Shown in pieces: positions 44,087 to 54,106 of a stretch of DNA of 64,000 nucleotides (its first letter is position 1; every line of letters begins with the position of its first letter). Made by a program: the position numbers and the translations under genes. Below the pieces are notes generated by a model. That model was not told the DNA's origin. It saw nothing but the letters and a program-made list of their open reading frames with translations, and ran no database searches. Source of the DNA: Clostridium neonatale. Lineage in GTDB: Bacteria > Bacillota > Clostridia > Clostridiales > Clostridiaceae. The stretch lies in assembly GCF_001458595.1 (NCBI RefSeq), contig NZ_LN890327.1:547293-611292 (forward strand), read 5' to 3'.

Positions 44087-45343
44087 TTGGTGGTTTTAAT
44101 GATTGATATTGCAGTTTCAATATTACAAGTTTTTTTATTTGCTTTAACTGTATATGTTTGTCTAGAAGAAAATAATAAATATAAAATCGCATTGATGGGT
44201 ATATTATCATTTTGTATAAGTTCATATTTTACTAGTACGTTTGGAAATTTATCTTTGTGTGTTTTAATAACACATATATTAAGTATAATTCTAATTGGTA
44301 TTATATATAATGAAAAGAAGAAAGAAGCAATAGTGGCGTTTTCTATAGCATATTGTTTTTTATCGGTAATTATTATTATTTTTTCCAATATGTATTTTGG
44401 TTTTTTATATGATAGAATTGCAGAAAATCGGAAAGTTATAGTACAAATTATAACCATATATTCGACACAAATAATTTTTATAGCTGGATTTTTTAAATAT
44501 ATTGATAAAGTTAAAGAATTTTATAACCAGATGATATGTGAAACAAAGAATATCATAATTTTAATAACTACAAGCTTTATAGTTGACATTATTATAGCAT
44601 TAAAAGTAGTAATTTATAATGATGAAAGTAAATTATTGAAAAATGTTGTTATATTAATACTTTGCATGTATTTAGTAACGATGATAGTATATTTTGCAAG
44701 GATAAAACAAAGAGCTGATGAGATTTTTGAACTGAATACAGTATTGGATGAAAAAAATAAAGAACTTAGAAAGATAAAACATGATTATGGAGCACAAATT
44801 TCATATTTATATGGTCTACATCTGATGAAGAGATTTGATGATTTAGGAGATGCATTAAAGAATATAATCAATAATAATGATTCAATAACTAGTGCAGTCG
44901 AAATAAATAAAAATAATAATGTTTTATTATCTCTAGCAATGCAACCAGCTATTGATCAAGGAATACATGTAATAATCAAAGATAAATGTAGTTTAAAGAA
45001 AATAGATATTACTGAAATGGAATTGTATAGAATAATATGCAATATAGTAAATAATGCAGTAAAAGCAATGAATGGAAAAGGGATAATTACTACTGAAGTA
45101 TATGAACACTTAAAAAACGTTGTAATAAAAATTGAAAATGATGGACCGAAAATACCGGAAGAAGACTTAGAAAATATTTTTAATGCGGGATTTACAAGTA
45201 AAGATAATAAGAACGGCAACCATGGATTTGGGTTAAGCATAGTTAAGGAATTAGTCGAAAGCTATAGAGGTAATATATCAGTTAGAAGCAGTGATAAATC
45301 GACTGAATTTAAAATAGTGTTGCCATCAAAGGAAATGGAATAA
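44087..45343 (+). CDS. agrC: AgrC-like sensor histidine kinase
   Basis: About 418 residues. Six to seven N-terminal membrane helices (~1-205) form the peptide-sensing domain, followed by a coiled-coil and the atypical H-box LRKIKHDYGAQISYLYGL (His in KHDY), then the GHKL ATPase domain with N-box MELYRIICNIVNNAVKAM and G-box GNHGFGLSIVKELV. This is the HPK10/AgrC class. The start is TTG 44087 or GTG 44090 after GGGGGTGG. No agrA response regulator follows: the next gene, after a terminator, is nfnA. The partner must be elsewhere. Confidence 0.9.
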   Translation: MVVLMIDIAVSILQVFLFALTVYVCLEENNKYKIALMGILSFCISSYFTSTFGNLSLCVLITHILSIILIGIIYNEKKKEAIVAFSIAYCFLSVIIIIFSNMYFGFLYDRIAENRKVIVQIITIYSTQIIFIAGFFKYIDKVKEFYNQMICETKNIIILITTSFIVDIIIALKVVIYNDESKLLKNVVILILCMYLVTMIVYFARIKQRADEIFELNTVLDEKNKELRKIKHDYGAQISYLYGLHLMKRFDDLGDALKNIINNNDSITSAVEINKNNNVLLSLAMQPAIDQGIHVIIKDKCSLKKIDITEMELYRIICNIVNNAVKAMNGKGIITTEVYEHLKNVVIKIENDGPKIPEEDLENIFNAGFTSKDNKNGNHGFGLSIVKELVESYRGNISVRSSDKSTEFKIVLPSKEME

Positions 45344-45375
45344 AAGTACATATATATTTAAATTTACATACATAT

Positions 45376-45409
45376 AAAAAGACATCCAGTTAAATTTGGA
45401 TGTCTTTTT
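45376..45409 (+). terminator. Terminator of the agrBDC operon
   Basis: AAAAAGACATCCA (45376-45388) pairs perfectly with TGGATGTCTTTTT (45397-45409). The following 358 bp to nfnA are A+T-rich with no recognised gene. Confidence 0.93.
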
Positions 45410-45767
45410 AATTTCAAAATTATTCTATAAATACTATAATATAAATTGATAATAAGCATATTATTGTTGATATTATTCAATTAAATATATACACATTAAT
45501 TATTAGGATATGCTTTATAAAACAAACAAGTCTAGGAAGCTAAAGAAAAGATGAGAGTGTGTCACATTAAATTTTTATTGAGTAAATTAAAGACATATAT
45601 AATAAAAATTAATTCTAAGTAGGTTTTAACATAGATAAGATTCATGTATGAAGAAAAATTTAAAATCATAGAAAACTTTCATGAAAAAGTATTTCAAAAA
45701 TATACTGATATGGTGTAAACTATATAATGAGTAATAATATTAACATATTTTAAAAGGGGTGCTATGA

Positions 45768-46658
45768 ATGTATAAGATAGTTAGCAAAAGAGAGCTTACA
45801 AGTAATATATTCTTAATGGATATAGAAGCTCCAAGAGTAGCGAAATCTGCTAAGCCAGGACAATTCATCATTATAAAAAATGATGAAAAGGGTGAAAGAG
45901 TTCCATTAACAATAGCAGACTATGATAAAGAAAAAGGTACAGTTGCAATTGTTTTTCAAGCAGTAGGTAACAGTACAAAAGAATTAGCTACATATGAAGA
46001 AGGACAATATGTGAGTGACTTTGTGGGGCCACTTGGACAACCTAGTGAATTTGTTCATGAGGATATGGAAGAATTAAAAAAGAAAAAATTAATTTTTATA
46101 GCAGGTGGAGTTGGTGCAGCACCAGTATATCCACAAGTTAAATGGATGCATGAAAATGGTGTAGCAGTTGATGTGATTTTAGGAAGCAGAAATAAAGATT
46201 TATTAATATATGAAGAAGAATTAAAGAAAGTAGCAGAAAACCTTTATGTAACAACTGATGATGGATCATATGGATTTAAAGGAACAGGATCAGATATGCT
46301 TAAAGAATTAGTTAATAATCAAGGTAAAAAGTATGATCATGCTGTTATAATTGGACCCATGATAATGATGAAATTTACATCTATGTTGACTAAGGAATTA
46401 AATATTCCAACAACAGTAAGCTTAAATCCAATAATGGTTGACGGTACAGGCATGTGTGGAGCTTGTAGGGTGACTGTTGGTGGTAAAGTTAAGTTTGCTT
46501 GCGTTGATGGACCAGAATTTGATGGGCATTTAGTAGACTATGATGAATCAATGAGAAGACAAGCAATGTATAAGACAGAAGAAGGTAAGGCTCAATTGAA
46601 GGTAGAAGAAGGAAATACTCATAGCCATGGTGGCTGCGGATGCGGAGGTGATAAGTAA
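45768..46658 (+). CDS. nfnA: NfnA: NADH-dependent reduced ferredoxin:NADP+ oxidoreductase, small subunit
   Basis: A 296-residue FAD/NAD-binding protein of the dihydroorotate-dehydrogenase electron-transfer type. It has the FAD region GQFIIIKNDEKGERVPLTIA, the NAD region IFIAGGVGAAPVYPQV and a [2Fe-2S] site DGTGMCGACRVTVGGKVKFAC (~226-246). The His/Gly/Cys-rich tail HSHGGCGCGG is a family feature in clostridia. With NfnB it forms a cytoplasmic bifurcating transhydrogenase that makes 2 NADPH from NADH and reduced ferredoxin. Its stop overlaps the nfnB start. Confidence 0.95.
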   Translation: MYKIVSKRELTSNIFLMDIEAPRVAKSAKPGQFIIIKNDEKGERVPLTIADYDKEKGTVAIVFQAVGNSTKELATYEEGQYVSDFVGPLGQPSEFVHEDMEELKKKKLIFIAGGVGAAPVYPQVKWMHENGVAVDVILGSRNKDLLIYEEELKKVAENLYVTTDDGSYGFKGTGSDMLKELVNNQGKKYDHAVIIGPMIMMKFTSMLTKELNIPTTVSLNPIMVDGTGMCGACRVTVGGKVKFACVDGPEFDGHLVDYDESMRRQAMYKTEEGKAQLKVEEGNTHSHGGCGCGGDK

Positions 46659-48049
46659 TGGATATGAATGAAAGAATGGTTAGAGTACCAGTAAGAGAAC
46701 AAGATCCAAGAGTTAGAGCTACTAATTTTGAAGAAGTTTGTCTTGGATATAATGAAGAGGAAGCAGTAAAAGAAGCAGCAAGATGTTTAAATTGTAAGAA
46801 TCCTAAATGTAGAAATGGATGTCCAGTATCAATAGATATTCCAGCCTTTATATCAAAGGTTAAAGATAAAGACTTCGAAGGTGCAGCAAAAGAAATTGCA
46901 AAATATAGCTCACTTCCAGCAGTTTGTGGTAGGGTATGTCCACAAGAAAAACAATGCGAAGGAAAATGTGTTTTAGGAATTAAAGGAGATCCAGTATCTA
47001 TTGGTAAGCTTGAAAGATTTACAGCAGACTGGGCTACAGAAAATAATATTGATTTAAGTAAAACAGCACCTAAAAATGGAATAAAGGTTGCAGTAATAGG
47101 ATCAGGTCCATCAGGATTAACTTGTGCTGGTGACTTAGCTAAAATGGGATATGATGTTACTATATTTGAAGCGCTTCATAAAGCCGGTGGAGTTTTAGAA
47201 TATGGTATTCCAGAATTCAGACTTCCAAAAGAAAAGGTTGTTGCAAAGCAAGTTGAAAACATTAAAAAAATGGGTGTTAAGATAGAAACTAATGTAATAG
47301 TAGGTAGAACTATTACTATAGATGAGTTGTTTGATGAAGAGGAATTCAAAGCAGTATTTATAGGCTCTGGTGCAGGTCTTCCAAGATTCATGGGAATTCC
47401 AGGAGAAAATGCAAATGGTGTATTCTCAGCAAATGAATTCCTAACAAGAGTTAATTTAATGAAAGCAGCAGAAGAAGGATATCCAACTCCAGTAAGAGCT
47501 GGAAAGAAGGTCGCAGTAGTTGGTGGTGGAAATGTTGCTATGGATGCAGTAAGAACTGCAGTAAGACTTGGATCAGAAGGGCATATTGTATATAGAAGAG
47601 GTGAAACTGAGCTTCCAGCTAGAGCAGAAGAAGTGCATCATGCCAAAGAAGAAGGCATTATTTTTGATACATTAACTAATCCAACAGAGATATTGGTAGA
47701 TGAAAAGGGATGGGTTAAAGGTATGAAATGCATAAGAATGGAACTTGGTGAGCCAGACGCTTCAGGAAGAAGAAGCCCAGTTGAAATTCCAGGATCAGAA
47801 TTTATTATGGATGTAGACACTGTAATAATGTCACTTGGTACATCACCAAATCCATTAATATCTTCTACAACAGAAGGCCTTGAAATAAATAAGAGAAGAT
47901 GTATAGTAGCTGAAGAAGAAACTGGCCTTACAAGTAAAGAAGGTGTATATGCTGGAGGAGATGCAGTTACAGGTGCTGCAACTGTTATTCTAGCTATGGG
48001 CGCTGGTAAAAAGGCTGCATCTGCAATTGATAAATTTTTAAGTAAATAA
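46658..48049 (+). CDS. nfnB: NfnB: NADH-dependent reduced ferredoxin:NADP+ oxidoreductase, large subunit (GltA-like)
   Basis: A 463-residue protein resembling the small subunit of glutamate synthase. Two [4Fe-4S] cysteine sets are at the N-terminus (CLNCKNPKCRNGCP and CGRVCPQEKQCEGKC), followed by the FAD dinucleotide fold VIGSGPSGLTCAGDLAKMG and the NADPH fold VVGGGNVAMDAVRTAVRLG. The absence of a large glutamate synthase gene and the coupling to nfnA (overlapping ATG) identify it as NfnB. In anaerobes this complex holds the bifurcating FAD. Confidence 0.95.
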   Translation: MDMNERMVRVPVREQDPRVRATNFEEVCLGYNEEEAVKEAARCLNCKNPKCRNGCPVSIDIPAFISKVKDKDFEGAAKEIAKYSSLPAVCGRVCPQEKQCEGKCVLGIKGDPVSIGKLERFTADWATENNIDLSKTAPKNGIKVAVIGSGPSGLTCAGDLAKMGYDVTIFEALHKAGGVLEYGIPEFRLPKEKVVAKQVENIKKMGVKIETNVIVGRTITIDELFDEEEFKAVFIGSGAGLPRFMGIPGENANGVFSANEFLTRVNLMKAAEEGYPTPVRAGKKVAVVGGGNVAMDAVRTAVRLGSEGHIVYRRGETELPARAEEVHHAKEEGIIFDTLTNPTEILVDEKGWVKGMKCIRMELGEPDASGRRSPVEIPGSEFIMDVDTVIMSLGTSPNPLISSTTEGLEINKRRCIVAEEETGLTSKEGVYAGGDAVTGAATVILAMGAGKKAASAIDKFLSK

Positions 48050-48063
48050 TGCAGAAATATATA

Positions 48064-48094
48064 AAGCAGAGGAATTTTTTCTTCTGCTTTTTAT
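48064..48094 (+). terminator. Terminator of nfnAB
   Basis: AAGCAGA pairs with TCTGCTT with further partial pairing (GGAA / TTCT) and is followed by TTTTA. Confidence 0.8.
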
Positions 48095-48217
48095 TATGTA
48101 TAATTTTATTATTTTGATATTAAAAAGAATTATTAAGTATATGAATTTGATAATGTGATATAAGATTAACTTATAAATTTTGATATTAATAATAATATAT
48201 ATTTTATAAGAAATGTA

Positions 48218-48246
48218 TTTACAAAACTATAAATTTGGAATATTAT
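48218..48246 (+). promoter_or_regulatory. Probable promoter of the M-box/mgtA transcript
   Basis: TTTACA (48218-48223) and TATTAT (48241-48246) are 17 bp apart and ~30 bp before the riboswitch. Confidence 0.6.
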
Positions 48247-48275
48247 ATATAAAGATTAAAAATATTATATGAAAT

Positions 48276-48426
48276 CAAAACATGGTAGGTGAGGTTACCA
48301 TAGGGATACGGGTTGATACCGCGGAGTAGTGGAGACACTATGAGAAGGTTAGCAGTTTATGTCGTAGTTAAGGCATAAACTAATTCAATTACAAGCCCTA
48401 TGATGCTAAAGCTTGAACATGAAAAG
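48276..48426 (+). promoter_or_regulatory. M-box (ykoK) magnesium riboswitch
   Basis: The conserved M-box elements appear in order: GGTAGGTGAGGTTACCATAG, GGATACGGGTTGATACCGC, GGAGACACTATGAGAAGG and the 3' block CCTATGATGCTAAAGC. M-box RNAs fold on Mg2+ binding and stop transcription when Mg2+ is sufficient. It is followed by a terminator hairpin, a small ORF and mgtA, a Mg2+ importer. Confidence 0.93.
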
Positions 48427-48463
48427 TAATTACTTTTACGTTACTTATATTTGTGTTTGAATT

Positions 48464-48497
48464 ATCCTCATCATGTTTATGATTGAGGATATTTTTA
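48464..48497 (+). terminator. M-box expression-platform terminator
   Basis: ATCCTCA (48464-48470) pairs with TGAGGAT (48484-48490), extended by TCAT/ATGA, and is followed by ATTTTTA. Confidence 0.75.
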
Positions 48498-48548
48498 ATG
48501 CAATCATTTATAATTTTTAAAATGTATTTTGGAAAGGAGTGAATAAGA

Positions 48549-48677
48549 ATGGACGAACAGAGTAGAAACAGTATGGAACCAGAACTGCCGAGTATTAAAT
48601 TTAATAATTGTAATATAGCAGATAACTGTCTATTCTTATTTATTCTGAATAGAAAATATAAGCTATATGCAATATGA
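48549..48677 (+). CDS. 42-aa leader ORF between M-box and mgtA
   Basis: A small ORF behind a strong AAAGGAG with 9-nt spacing. The peptide begins MDEQSRNSMEPELPSIKFNN: acidic residues and prolines (EPELP) lie close to the N-terminus, and a hydrophobic stretch (CLFLFILNRKYKLYAI) ends it. In Salmonella and E. coli the mgtA leader peptide MgtL carries an N-terminal acidic/proline stretch (MEPDPTP) that destabilises the ribosome at low Mg2+ and controls mgtA. A parallel second Mg2+-sensing step here is inferred from position and composition only. It could equally be a small membrane-associated protein. Confidence 0.55.
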   Translation: MDEQSRNSMEPELPSIKFNNCNIADNCLFLFILNRKYKLYAI

Positions 48678-48790
48678 TTCACTAAATAATATTTAATGGA
48701 TTTAATATATTACGCTTAATTAAGCATTTCTAGGTTCTATCCTTTTGTATCTCTAAATTATCAACTGTTATTAGAATGGAGGAAAGAACT

Positions 48791-51442
48791 ATGAAAAATA
48801 ATAATTTGAATTATATTGATGAAAATTTACTTAAAGTTAGCAGATTAACAAATGAAGTTGTTTTAGAAAATATGGGGACATCTATGAATGGATTTCAAGA
48901 TGAACGTGTAGAAGAACTTAGAGAAATTTATGGAGAAAACAAAATTTCTCATGAAAAGCCTGATTCAGCATTAAAAAGAATATTTGATGCATTTGTAAAT
49001 CCATTTACAATAGTACTTTTTTTATTAGCTATTATTTCATTATTTACAGATGTAATATTAGTAAGTAAGAAAGATCATGATTTTACATCTATAATAATAA
49101 TGACTATGATGGTTACAATAAGCGGAGTATTATGTTTTGTACAAGAAACACGCTCAAATAACTCTGCCAAAAAGCTTAAAGAAATGGTAAAAACAACTGT
49201 AGCGGCTGAACGAAATGGTAAAAAAGAGATTTCTCTTGAAGAAGTAGTACCAGGTGATATTATTTATTTAGCTGCAGGAGACATGATTCCAGCTGATTTG
49301 AGAATATTGGTTGCAAAAGATTTGTTTGTTGCTCAGTCAGCATTAACAGGTGAAAGTGAACCAGTTGAAAAATGTTTTGAACCAATGATAAATGAGGCTC
49401 AGACACCATTAGAATGTACTAATATTGGTTTTATGGGTACCAATGTGATAAGTGGAACTGCAATTGGTGTGGTTATTGCAACAGGAGACAACACTTATTT
49501 TTCAACTATGGCTAAGGGGATTACAGAAAAAAAAGTTTTAACAAGTTTTGACAAGGGAGTGAATTCAGTATCATGGCTTTTAATAAAGTTTATGATGGTT
49601 ATGGTTCCAATAGTATTTTTTGTTAATGGATTTACTAAAGGAGACTGGCTTCAAGCATTTTTATTTGCATTATCTGTAGCAGTAGGATTAACTCCAGAAA
49701 TGTTACCTATGATAGTTACTACAAATTTAGCTAAAGGTGCAGTACAAATGGCTAAGAAAAAGACTGTTGTAAAAAGCCTTAATTCAATACAAAATTTTGG
49801 AGCTATGGATGTACTTTGCACAGATAAGACAGGAACTTTAACTCAAGATAAGGTGGTTTTGGAATATCATTTAGATATTCATGGAAATGAAGATATGCGT
49901 GTATTAAGGCATGCATTTTTAAATAGCTACTATCAAACAGGTCTTAAAAACTTAATGGATATTGCAATACTTGAATATGCTGATAATGCTTCATTTAAAG
50001 TTTTAATAGATCAATATGTTAAGGTAGATGAAATTCCATTTGATTTCAATAGAAGAAGAATGAGTGTAGTTATTAAAGACACATCAGGAAAAACACAGCT
50101 TATAACAAAAGGTGCAGTAGAAGAAATGCTTCAAATATCAAAGTATGCAGAATATAAAGGCAATGTTGAAGTGTTAACTGATGAAATAAAAGAAGAAATA
50201 TTAGAAACTGTAGAGAAATTAAATAAAGAAGGTATGAGAGTAATAGGAATTGCTCAAAAAAACAATCCTTCAGTTCAAGGCGTATTTTCTGTAAATGATG
50301 AATGTGAAATGGTATTGATGGGTTACCTTGCATTTTTAGATCCACCAAAGGAGAGCACAAAAGCTGCTGTAGAGGCATTAAAGAATTATGGAGTTGCAGT
50401 AAAGATATTAACAGGAGATAATGATGAAGTAACAAGATGTATATGTAGGCAGGTTGGAATTAAAGCAGATAAGATTTTGCTAGGTTCTGATATTGATGAA
50501 ATGGATGAGGAATTATTAGCAGCAGAAGTTGAAGAGGTAAGTATATTTGCAAAATTAAGTCCAAATCAAAAAGGAAGAATAGTAAGTGTTCTTAGAGAGA
50601 ATGGACATATTGTTGGTTTTATGGGAGATGGTATTAATGATGCCTTGGCTATGAAGAAGGCAGATGTAGGAATATCAGTTGATACTGCTGTTGATATTGC
50701 AAAGGAAAGTGCAGATATTATTTTACTTGAAAAAGATTTAATGGTACTTGAAGATGGAGTTATTGAAGGAAGAAGAACTTTTGGAAATATAATTAAATAT
50801 ATTAAAATGACTGCAAGTTCTAATTTTGGTAACATGTTTTCAGTATTAGTTGCAAGTATTGCATTACCATTTTTACCAATGTTGCCAATACAAATATTAA
50901 TATTAAATTTAATTTATGATATTTCATGTATTTCTATTCCATGGGACAATGTAGATAAAGATTATTTGCAGGTACCAAGAAAATGGGATGCTTCTTCAAT
51001 AGGTAAATTCATGTTATGGATAGGCCCAACAAGCTCTCTTTTTGATATTGTAACTTATGCAGTTATGTTCTTTATAATCTGTCCTATGGTCTGCCATGGT
51101 GGTTATAATGACTACGGAGTAAATAAGACTCTATTTATGGCAGTTTTTAATGCTGGATGGTTTGTTGAAAGTCTATGTTCACAAACAATGGTCATTCATA
51201 TAATTAGAACAGCAAAAATACCATTTATTAACAGTAGGGCATCAGGTGCTGTAATATTAAGTACTATAATTGCAATTACTGTAGGAATAGCAATTCAGTA
51301 TACTTCTATTGGTAGAGCATTACAAATGGTGTCAATGCCAATAATGTATTTTGGCTGGCTAATAGTAATATTATTATGTTATATAATTGTAGCAAGTGCA
51401 ATAAAAGAAGTTTATAAGAAATATTATGGTGAATTTCTTTAA
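48791..51442 (+). CDS. mgtA: Magnesium-importing P-type ATPase
   Basis: The start at 48791 follows GGAGGAAAGAACT; an ATG at 48776 overlaps that RBS. The 883 residues form a P3B ATPase: actuator motif TGESEPVEK, phosphorylation site DKTGTLT (Asp ~345), nucleotide-binding KGAVEEML, hinge [18 protein letters not shown] and ten predicted membrane helices. MgtA imports Mg2+ down its gradient at ATP cost. Control by the M-box riboswitch and possibly the small leader ORF makes this assignment firm. Confidence 0.96.
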   Translation: MKNNNLNYIDENLLKVSRLTNEVVLENMGTSMNGFQDERVEELREIYGENKISHEKPDSALKRIFDAFVNPFTIVLFLLAIISLFTDVILVSKKDHDFTSIIIMTMMVTISGVLCFVQETRSNNSAKKLKEMVKTTVAAERNGKKEISLEEVVPGDIIYLAAGDMIPADLRILVAKDLFVAQSALTGESEPVEKCFEPMINEAQTPLECTNIGFMGTNVISGTAIGVVIATGDNTYFSTMAKGITEKKVLTSFDKGVNSVSWLLIKFMMVMVPIVFFVNGFTKGDWLQAFLFALSVAVGLTPEMLPMIVTTNLAKGAVQMAKKKTVVKSLNSIQNFGAMDVLCTDKTGTLTQDKVVLEYHLDIHGNEDMRVLRHAFLNSYYQTGLKNLMDIAILEYADNASFKVLIDQYVKVDEIPFDFNRRRMSVVIKDTSGKTQLITKGAVEEMLQISKYAEYKGNVEVLTDEIKEEILETVEKLNKEGMRVIGIAQKNNPSVQGVFSVNDECEMVLMGYLAFLDPPKESTKAAVEALKNYGVAVKILTGDNDEVTRCICRQVGIKADKILLGSDIDEMDEELLAAEVEEVSIFAKLSPNQKGRIVSVLRENGHIVGFMGDGINDALAMKKADVGISVDTAVDIAKESADIILLEKDLMVLEDGVIEGRRTFGNIIKYIKMTASSNFGNMFSVLVASIALPFLPMLPIQILILNLIYDISCISIPWDNVDKDYLQVPRKWDASSIGKFMLWIGPTSSLFDIVTYAVMFFIICPMVCHGGYNDYGVNKTLFMAVFNAGWFVESLCSQTMVIHIIRTAKIPFINSRASGAVILSTIIAITVGIAIQYTSIGRALQMVSMPIMYFGWLIVILLCYIIVASAIKEVYKKYYGEFL

Positions 51443-51455
51443 AAAATAAATGTTA

Positions 51456-51490
51456 AAATGCTAGGGAATATTAATTTCCTAGCATTTTTA
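51456..51490 (+). terminator. Terminator of mgtA
   Basis: AAATGCTAGG.AA pairs with TT.CCTAGCATTT and is followed by TTTA. Confidence 0.92.
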
Positions 51491-51611
51491 TAAAAAATAT
51501 TATTAAAAATGGTTTTGACATTTTAGTTACATATGATAAAATTAATTCTTGTGAAAAAAGTATATTTGTAGCTTATACGTATTAATATATTTAGCAAAGG
51601 ATGATGAATAG

Positions 51612-52322
51612 ATGAAGCAGGGATTAAATTTAACGAAGAGAATCATTTTATTCTTTTTAGGAATGAGCATAATTCAATTGGGCGTAGCACTATTTTTAAA
51701 AACAAACATAGGATCAGATCCGTTTACTGTGTTTACTCAAGGATTATCAATGAGTTTAAATAAGACTGGTTTAAAAGATTTCTCACTTGTGCAAATGTTG
51801 GCTGGAAAATCAGAGGTTACTCCAGGTATTGCTAATATGATAATTTTAATAGTATTATTTGTGATAATATTATTTACTGAAAAAAGCCGTATTAAAATAG
51901 GAACACTGATTTGTGTTGTTGGGGTAGGGCCAATAATTGATCTTGGAGTAAATATTATTTCGTATTTTCCAGTTGAGTCATATAACTATGTGATAAAAAT
52001 GATTTTATTACTAGCAGGTTGTTTTATAATAGCTATTGGTTTTTCAATACTTTCTGCAAGCAATCTTGGAGTAGCACCAAATGATATAATTCCATTTATT
52101 ATTCAAGATAAAACTAAAATAGAATATAGATGGATTAGGATAAGTTTAGATGCCATATTTTTAATTGGTGGCTTTTTATTAGGTGGAAAAGTTGGGATTG
52201 GTACAATTATAGCTATGCTATCACAAGGCCCATTTATACAGCTTTGCCTACCATATGGAGAAAAGATTGTGAGCTCAATTTTAAGCCAGCATGAATCTGA
52301 AAAACAAGAGATAGCAGCATAA
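51612..52322 (+). CDS. YczE/YitT-like integral membrane protein
   Basis: A 236-residue protein with about five to six membrane helices. RIILFFLGMSIIQLGVALFL followed by KTNIGSDPFTVFTQGLS, then GFSILSASNLGVAPNDIIPF and GGFLLGGKVGIGTIIAMLSQGPFIQLCLP, give the repeated G-x-G-x-x-P pattern of the YczE/YyaS family. YczE in Bacillus is linked to surfactin production but its biochemical role is unknown. It is monocistronic with a terminator after it. Confidence 0.8.
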   Translation: MKQGLNLTKRIILFFLGMSIIQLGVALFLKTNIGSDPFTVFTQGLSMSLNKTGLKDFSLVQMLAGKSEVTPGIANMIILIVLFVIILFTEKSRIKIGTLICVVGVGPIIDLGVNIISYFPVESYNYVIKMILLLAGCFIIAIGFSILSASNLGVAPNDIIPFIIQDKTKIEYRWIRISLDAIFLIGGFLLGGKVGIGTIIAMLSQGPFIQLCLPYGEKIVSSILSQHESEKQEIAA

Positions 52323-52330
52323 ATATATAT

Positions 52331-52370
52331 AAAAGGTGATTTAAATAATGTTTAAATTACCTTTTATTTT
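52331..52370 (+). terminator. Terminator after the YczE-like gene
   Basis: AAAAGGT.ATTTAAA (52331-52345) pairs with TTTAAAT.ACCTTTT (52351-52365) and is followed by ATTTT. The next ~290 bp before the ssrA promoter hold no recognised gene. Confidence 0.85.
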
Positions 52371-52661
52371 GTAAAAATATATTAATAAAAGTAAATTCAC
52401 AAATTGAATTGTACAATGAAATAATGAGTAAAGGATTAAATATAGATATTTTTATTAATAGCTCAGGGGTATGATTTTTATGAGGCTTTATCAGATAAAG
52501 TTTCGAAAAAGATTATGAAATAATGGATAGTAATATTAATAGTTCAACATAGTATCAAAGCTTTTTGAAAAATTTTTTGTAAACAGATACCAAAAAAATT
52601 CAAAAAAAATTAAACCTTCTAGTATTTCTAATAAACTATATAGATACCAATAATGTTTATG

Positions 52662-52690
52662 TTGACAGTTAAAGACTAATAATATAAAAT
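52662..52690 (+). promoter_or_regulatory. Probable ssrA promoter
   Basis: TTGACA (52662-52667) and TAAAAT (52685-52690) with a 17-bp spacer, ~55 bp before the mature tmRNA 5' end. Confidence 0.75.
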
Positions 52691-52751
52691 GAATATTGCA
52701 AGATAGTTCTTTAAAAATTAAATATGGTTCTAAAGAAACCATTCTTAACTT

Positions 52752-53106
52752 GGGGGCGTTTTGGCTTCGACGGGGGGGGAAGTGGTTTGCTAAGCGAGTC
52801 GAGGGAAGCATGTGTCCTCGTTAATAAAGTATGCATTAAATGTAAACGCAGAAGACAATTTTGCATTAGCAGCTTAATTTAAGCTACTCATCAGTCCGGA
52901 TTGCCTACGGTTCGGGTAGCTGGTGTCATAGAGTGGGAAACGAAGTCTAGCAAAGCTTTGAGCTAGAGGGGTATTCATGAAGCTACCGAAAAGATAAGCC
53001 TGTTCATGGGCGTGTCTTCTAGGGAATTTTAAAACATGAACTGCACTCGGAGAAAGGCAGATGACGCTCCTTTCGGACACGGGTTCGACACCCGTCGCCT
53101 CCACCA
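52752..53106 (+). ncRNA. ssrA: Transfer-messenger RNA
   Basis: The 5' end GGGGGCG pairs with the 3' CGCCTCC to form the tRNA-like acceptor, ending in an encoded ACCA. GGGTTCGACACCC is the T-arm. The tag reading frame starts with the resume codon GCA at 52848 and encodes AEDNFALAA, ending TAA at 52875-52877. The ALAA ending is the usual ClpXP-type degron. Length is about 355 nt. smpB is at 5303, so the pair is not adjacent. The 3' part of ssrA is a common integration site for mobile elements; a relic-rich region lies directly downstream. Confidence 0.98.
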
Positions 53107-53108
53107 TG

Positions 53109-53151
53109 AAACCCACGAAAATCTAAATTTTGGATTTTCGTGGGTTTATTT
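53109..53151 (+). terminator. Terminator of ssrA
   Basis: A perfect 15-bp stem AAACCCACGAAAATC / GATTTTCGTGGGTTT begins 2 nt after the CCA end. Confidence 0.95.
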
Positions 53152-53492
53152 ATGTTTTGAAGAAAATTAAAGGGTATAACCATTAAAAACATATTAATAT
53201 AGCTTCTCATATGGTTGGCTAGATCCAGTTGTTCTAGGCTTTAGATTTTACTATTTGTTATAGTATTGTCTAAAGTCTTATTTTGTGGGATTTTCTAATA
53301 GCTAAAAATTATTTTATGTTATGGAATTTTATAAAATTTTATGTGTGTTGTGTTATTTTCCATTTTTATATAGAAAACCATGAAAATGTAAAGTGACTTT
53401 TTAGAGTTTTAGGATAAGTTGTGGAGAACCGTATCATAAGTAAATGCAACCCTTTTTGAGATAGACTTAAAAAAACTGTACAACTATAATTA

Positions 53493-53582
53493 ATAATAGA
53501 TGATTATATGGATTACTATAATAATTACAGATACCAATGGGGAATTAAAAAGCTTGCTAGCCTTTTTCATAGGGAACATTAG
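53493..53582 (+). pseudogene. 3' relic of an IS3-family transposase
   Basis: The frame reads IIDDYMDYYNNYRYQWGIKK before going out of family, resembling the end of IS3/IS150 transposases (YI-YYNN-R-QW-LKKM-P-EYR). The expected final residues are only partly found in a shifted frame. The rest of 53152-54170 (about 1 kb) contains no intact gene. Confidence 0.55.
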
Positions 53583-53780
53583 TTTTGTGACAGCCACTTT
53601 TTTATTATGCTAATTCATATTTAGTAATTTTTATTTCAGTGATTTAGTACCTGACTTGCTGGCAAGTTTATTGGACTTAGTTTGATGACACAAAAAATAA
53701 AGGATTATAAGATAAGTAAGGCATAGCATAAATTTGAAAAAATATATTGAAATATAATTGTTTTTATTATATTATATATA

Positions 53781-54106
53781 TAAACACGAGTTCACTAAGT
53801 GTTCTATCTTACAGAAAGTGTTTATAAATTGTAGTTATACTTATGATGAAGCTATATTAGATATTATAAACTGATATAATTCAAAGTTATAAATGCATAA
53901 CTAATAATTCATAGAGTAATAATTTACAGAGTTATAGACTAGAGTATTTATGATTTTTTAGATTAATACATTGAAATAACATTTATAGATTGATGATACT
54001 TGTAGATTATATGAATTAAAGAATTGAATAAAGAACATAAAAGTAAAACAAATCAAAAAAAGAATGTATGGATTTATTTTTTGACAAAAAATAAACACGA
54101 GTTCAC
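53781..54106. repeat. Two direct copies of TAAACACGAGTTCAC upstream of the ROK kinase gene
   Basis: Identical 15-bp copies occur at 53781-53795 and 54092-54106, in the same orientation. The second lies 66 bp before the kinase start codon. Position suggests operator sites for a sugar-responsive regulator; no regulator gene is adjacent. Confidence 0.65.

Noticed and set aside
52874..53116. Minus-strand 80-aa open frame
   Set aside because: It is antisense to the tmRNA gene; the apparent protein is a translation of tRNA-like sequence.
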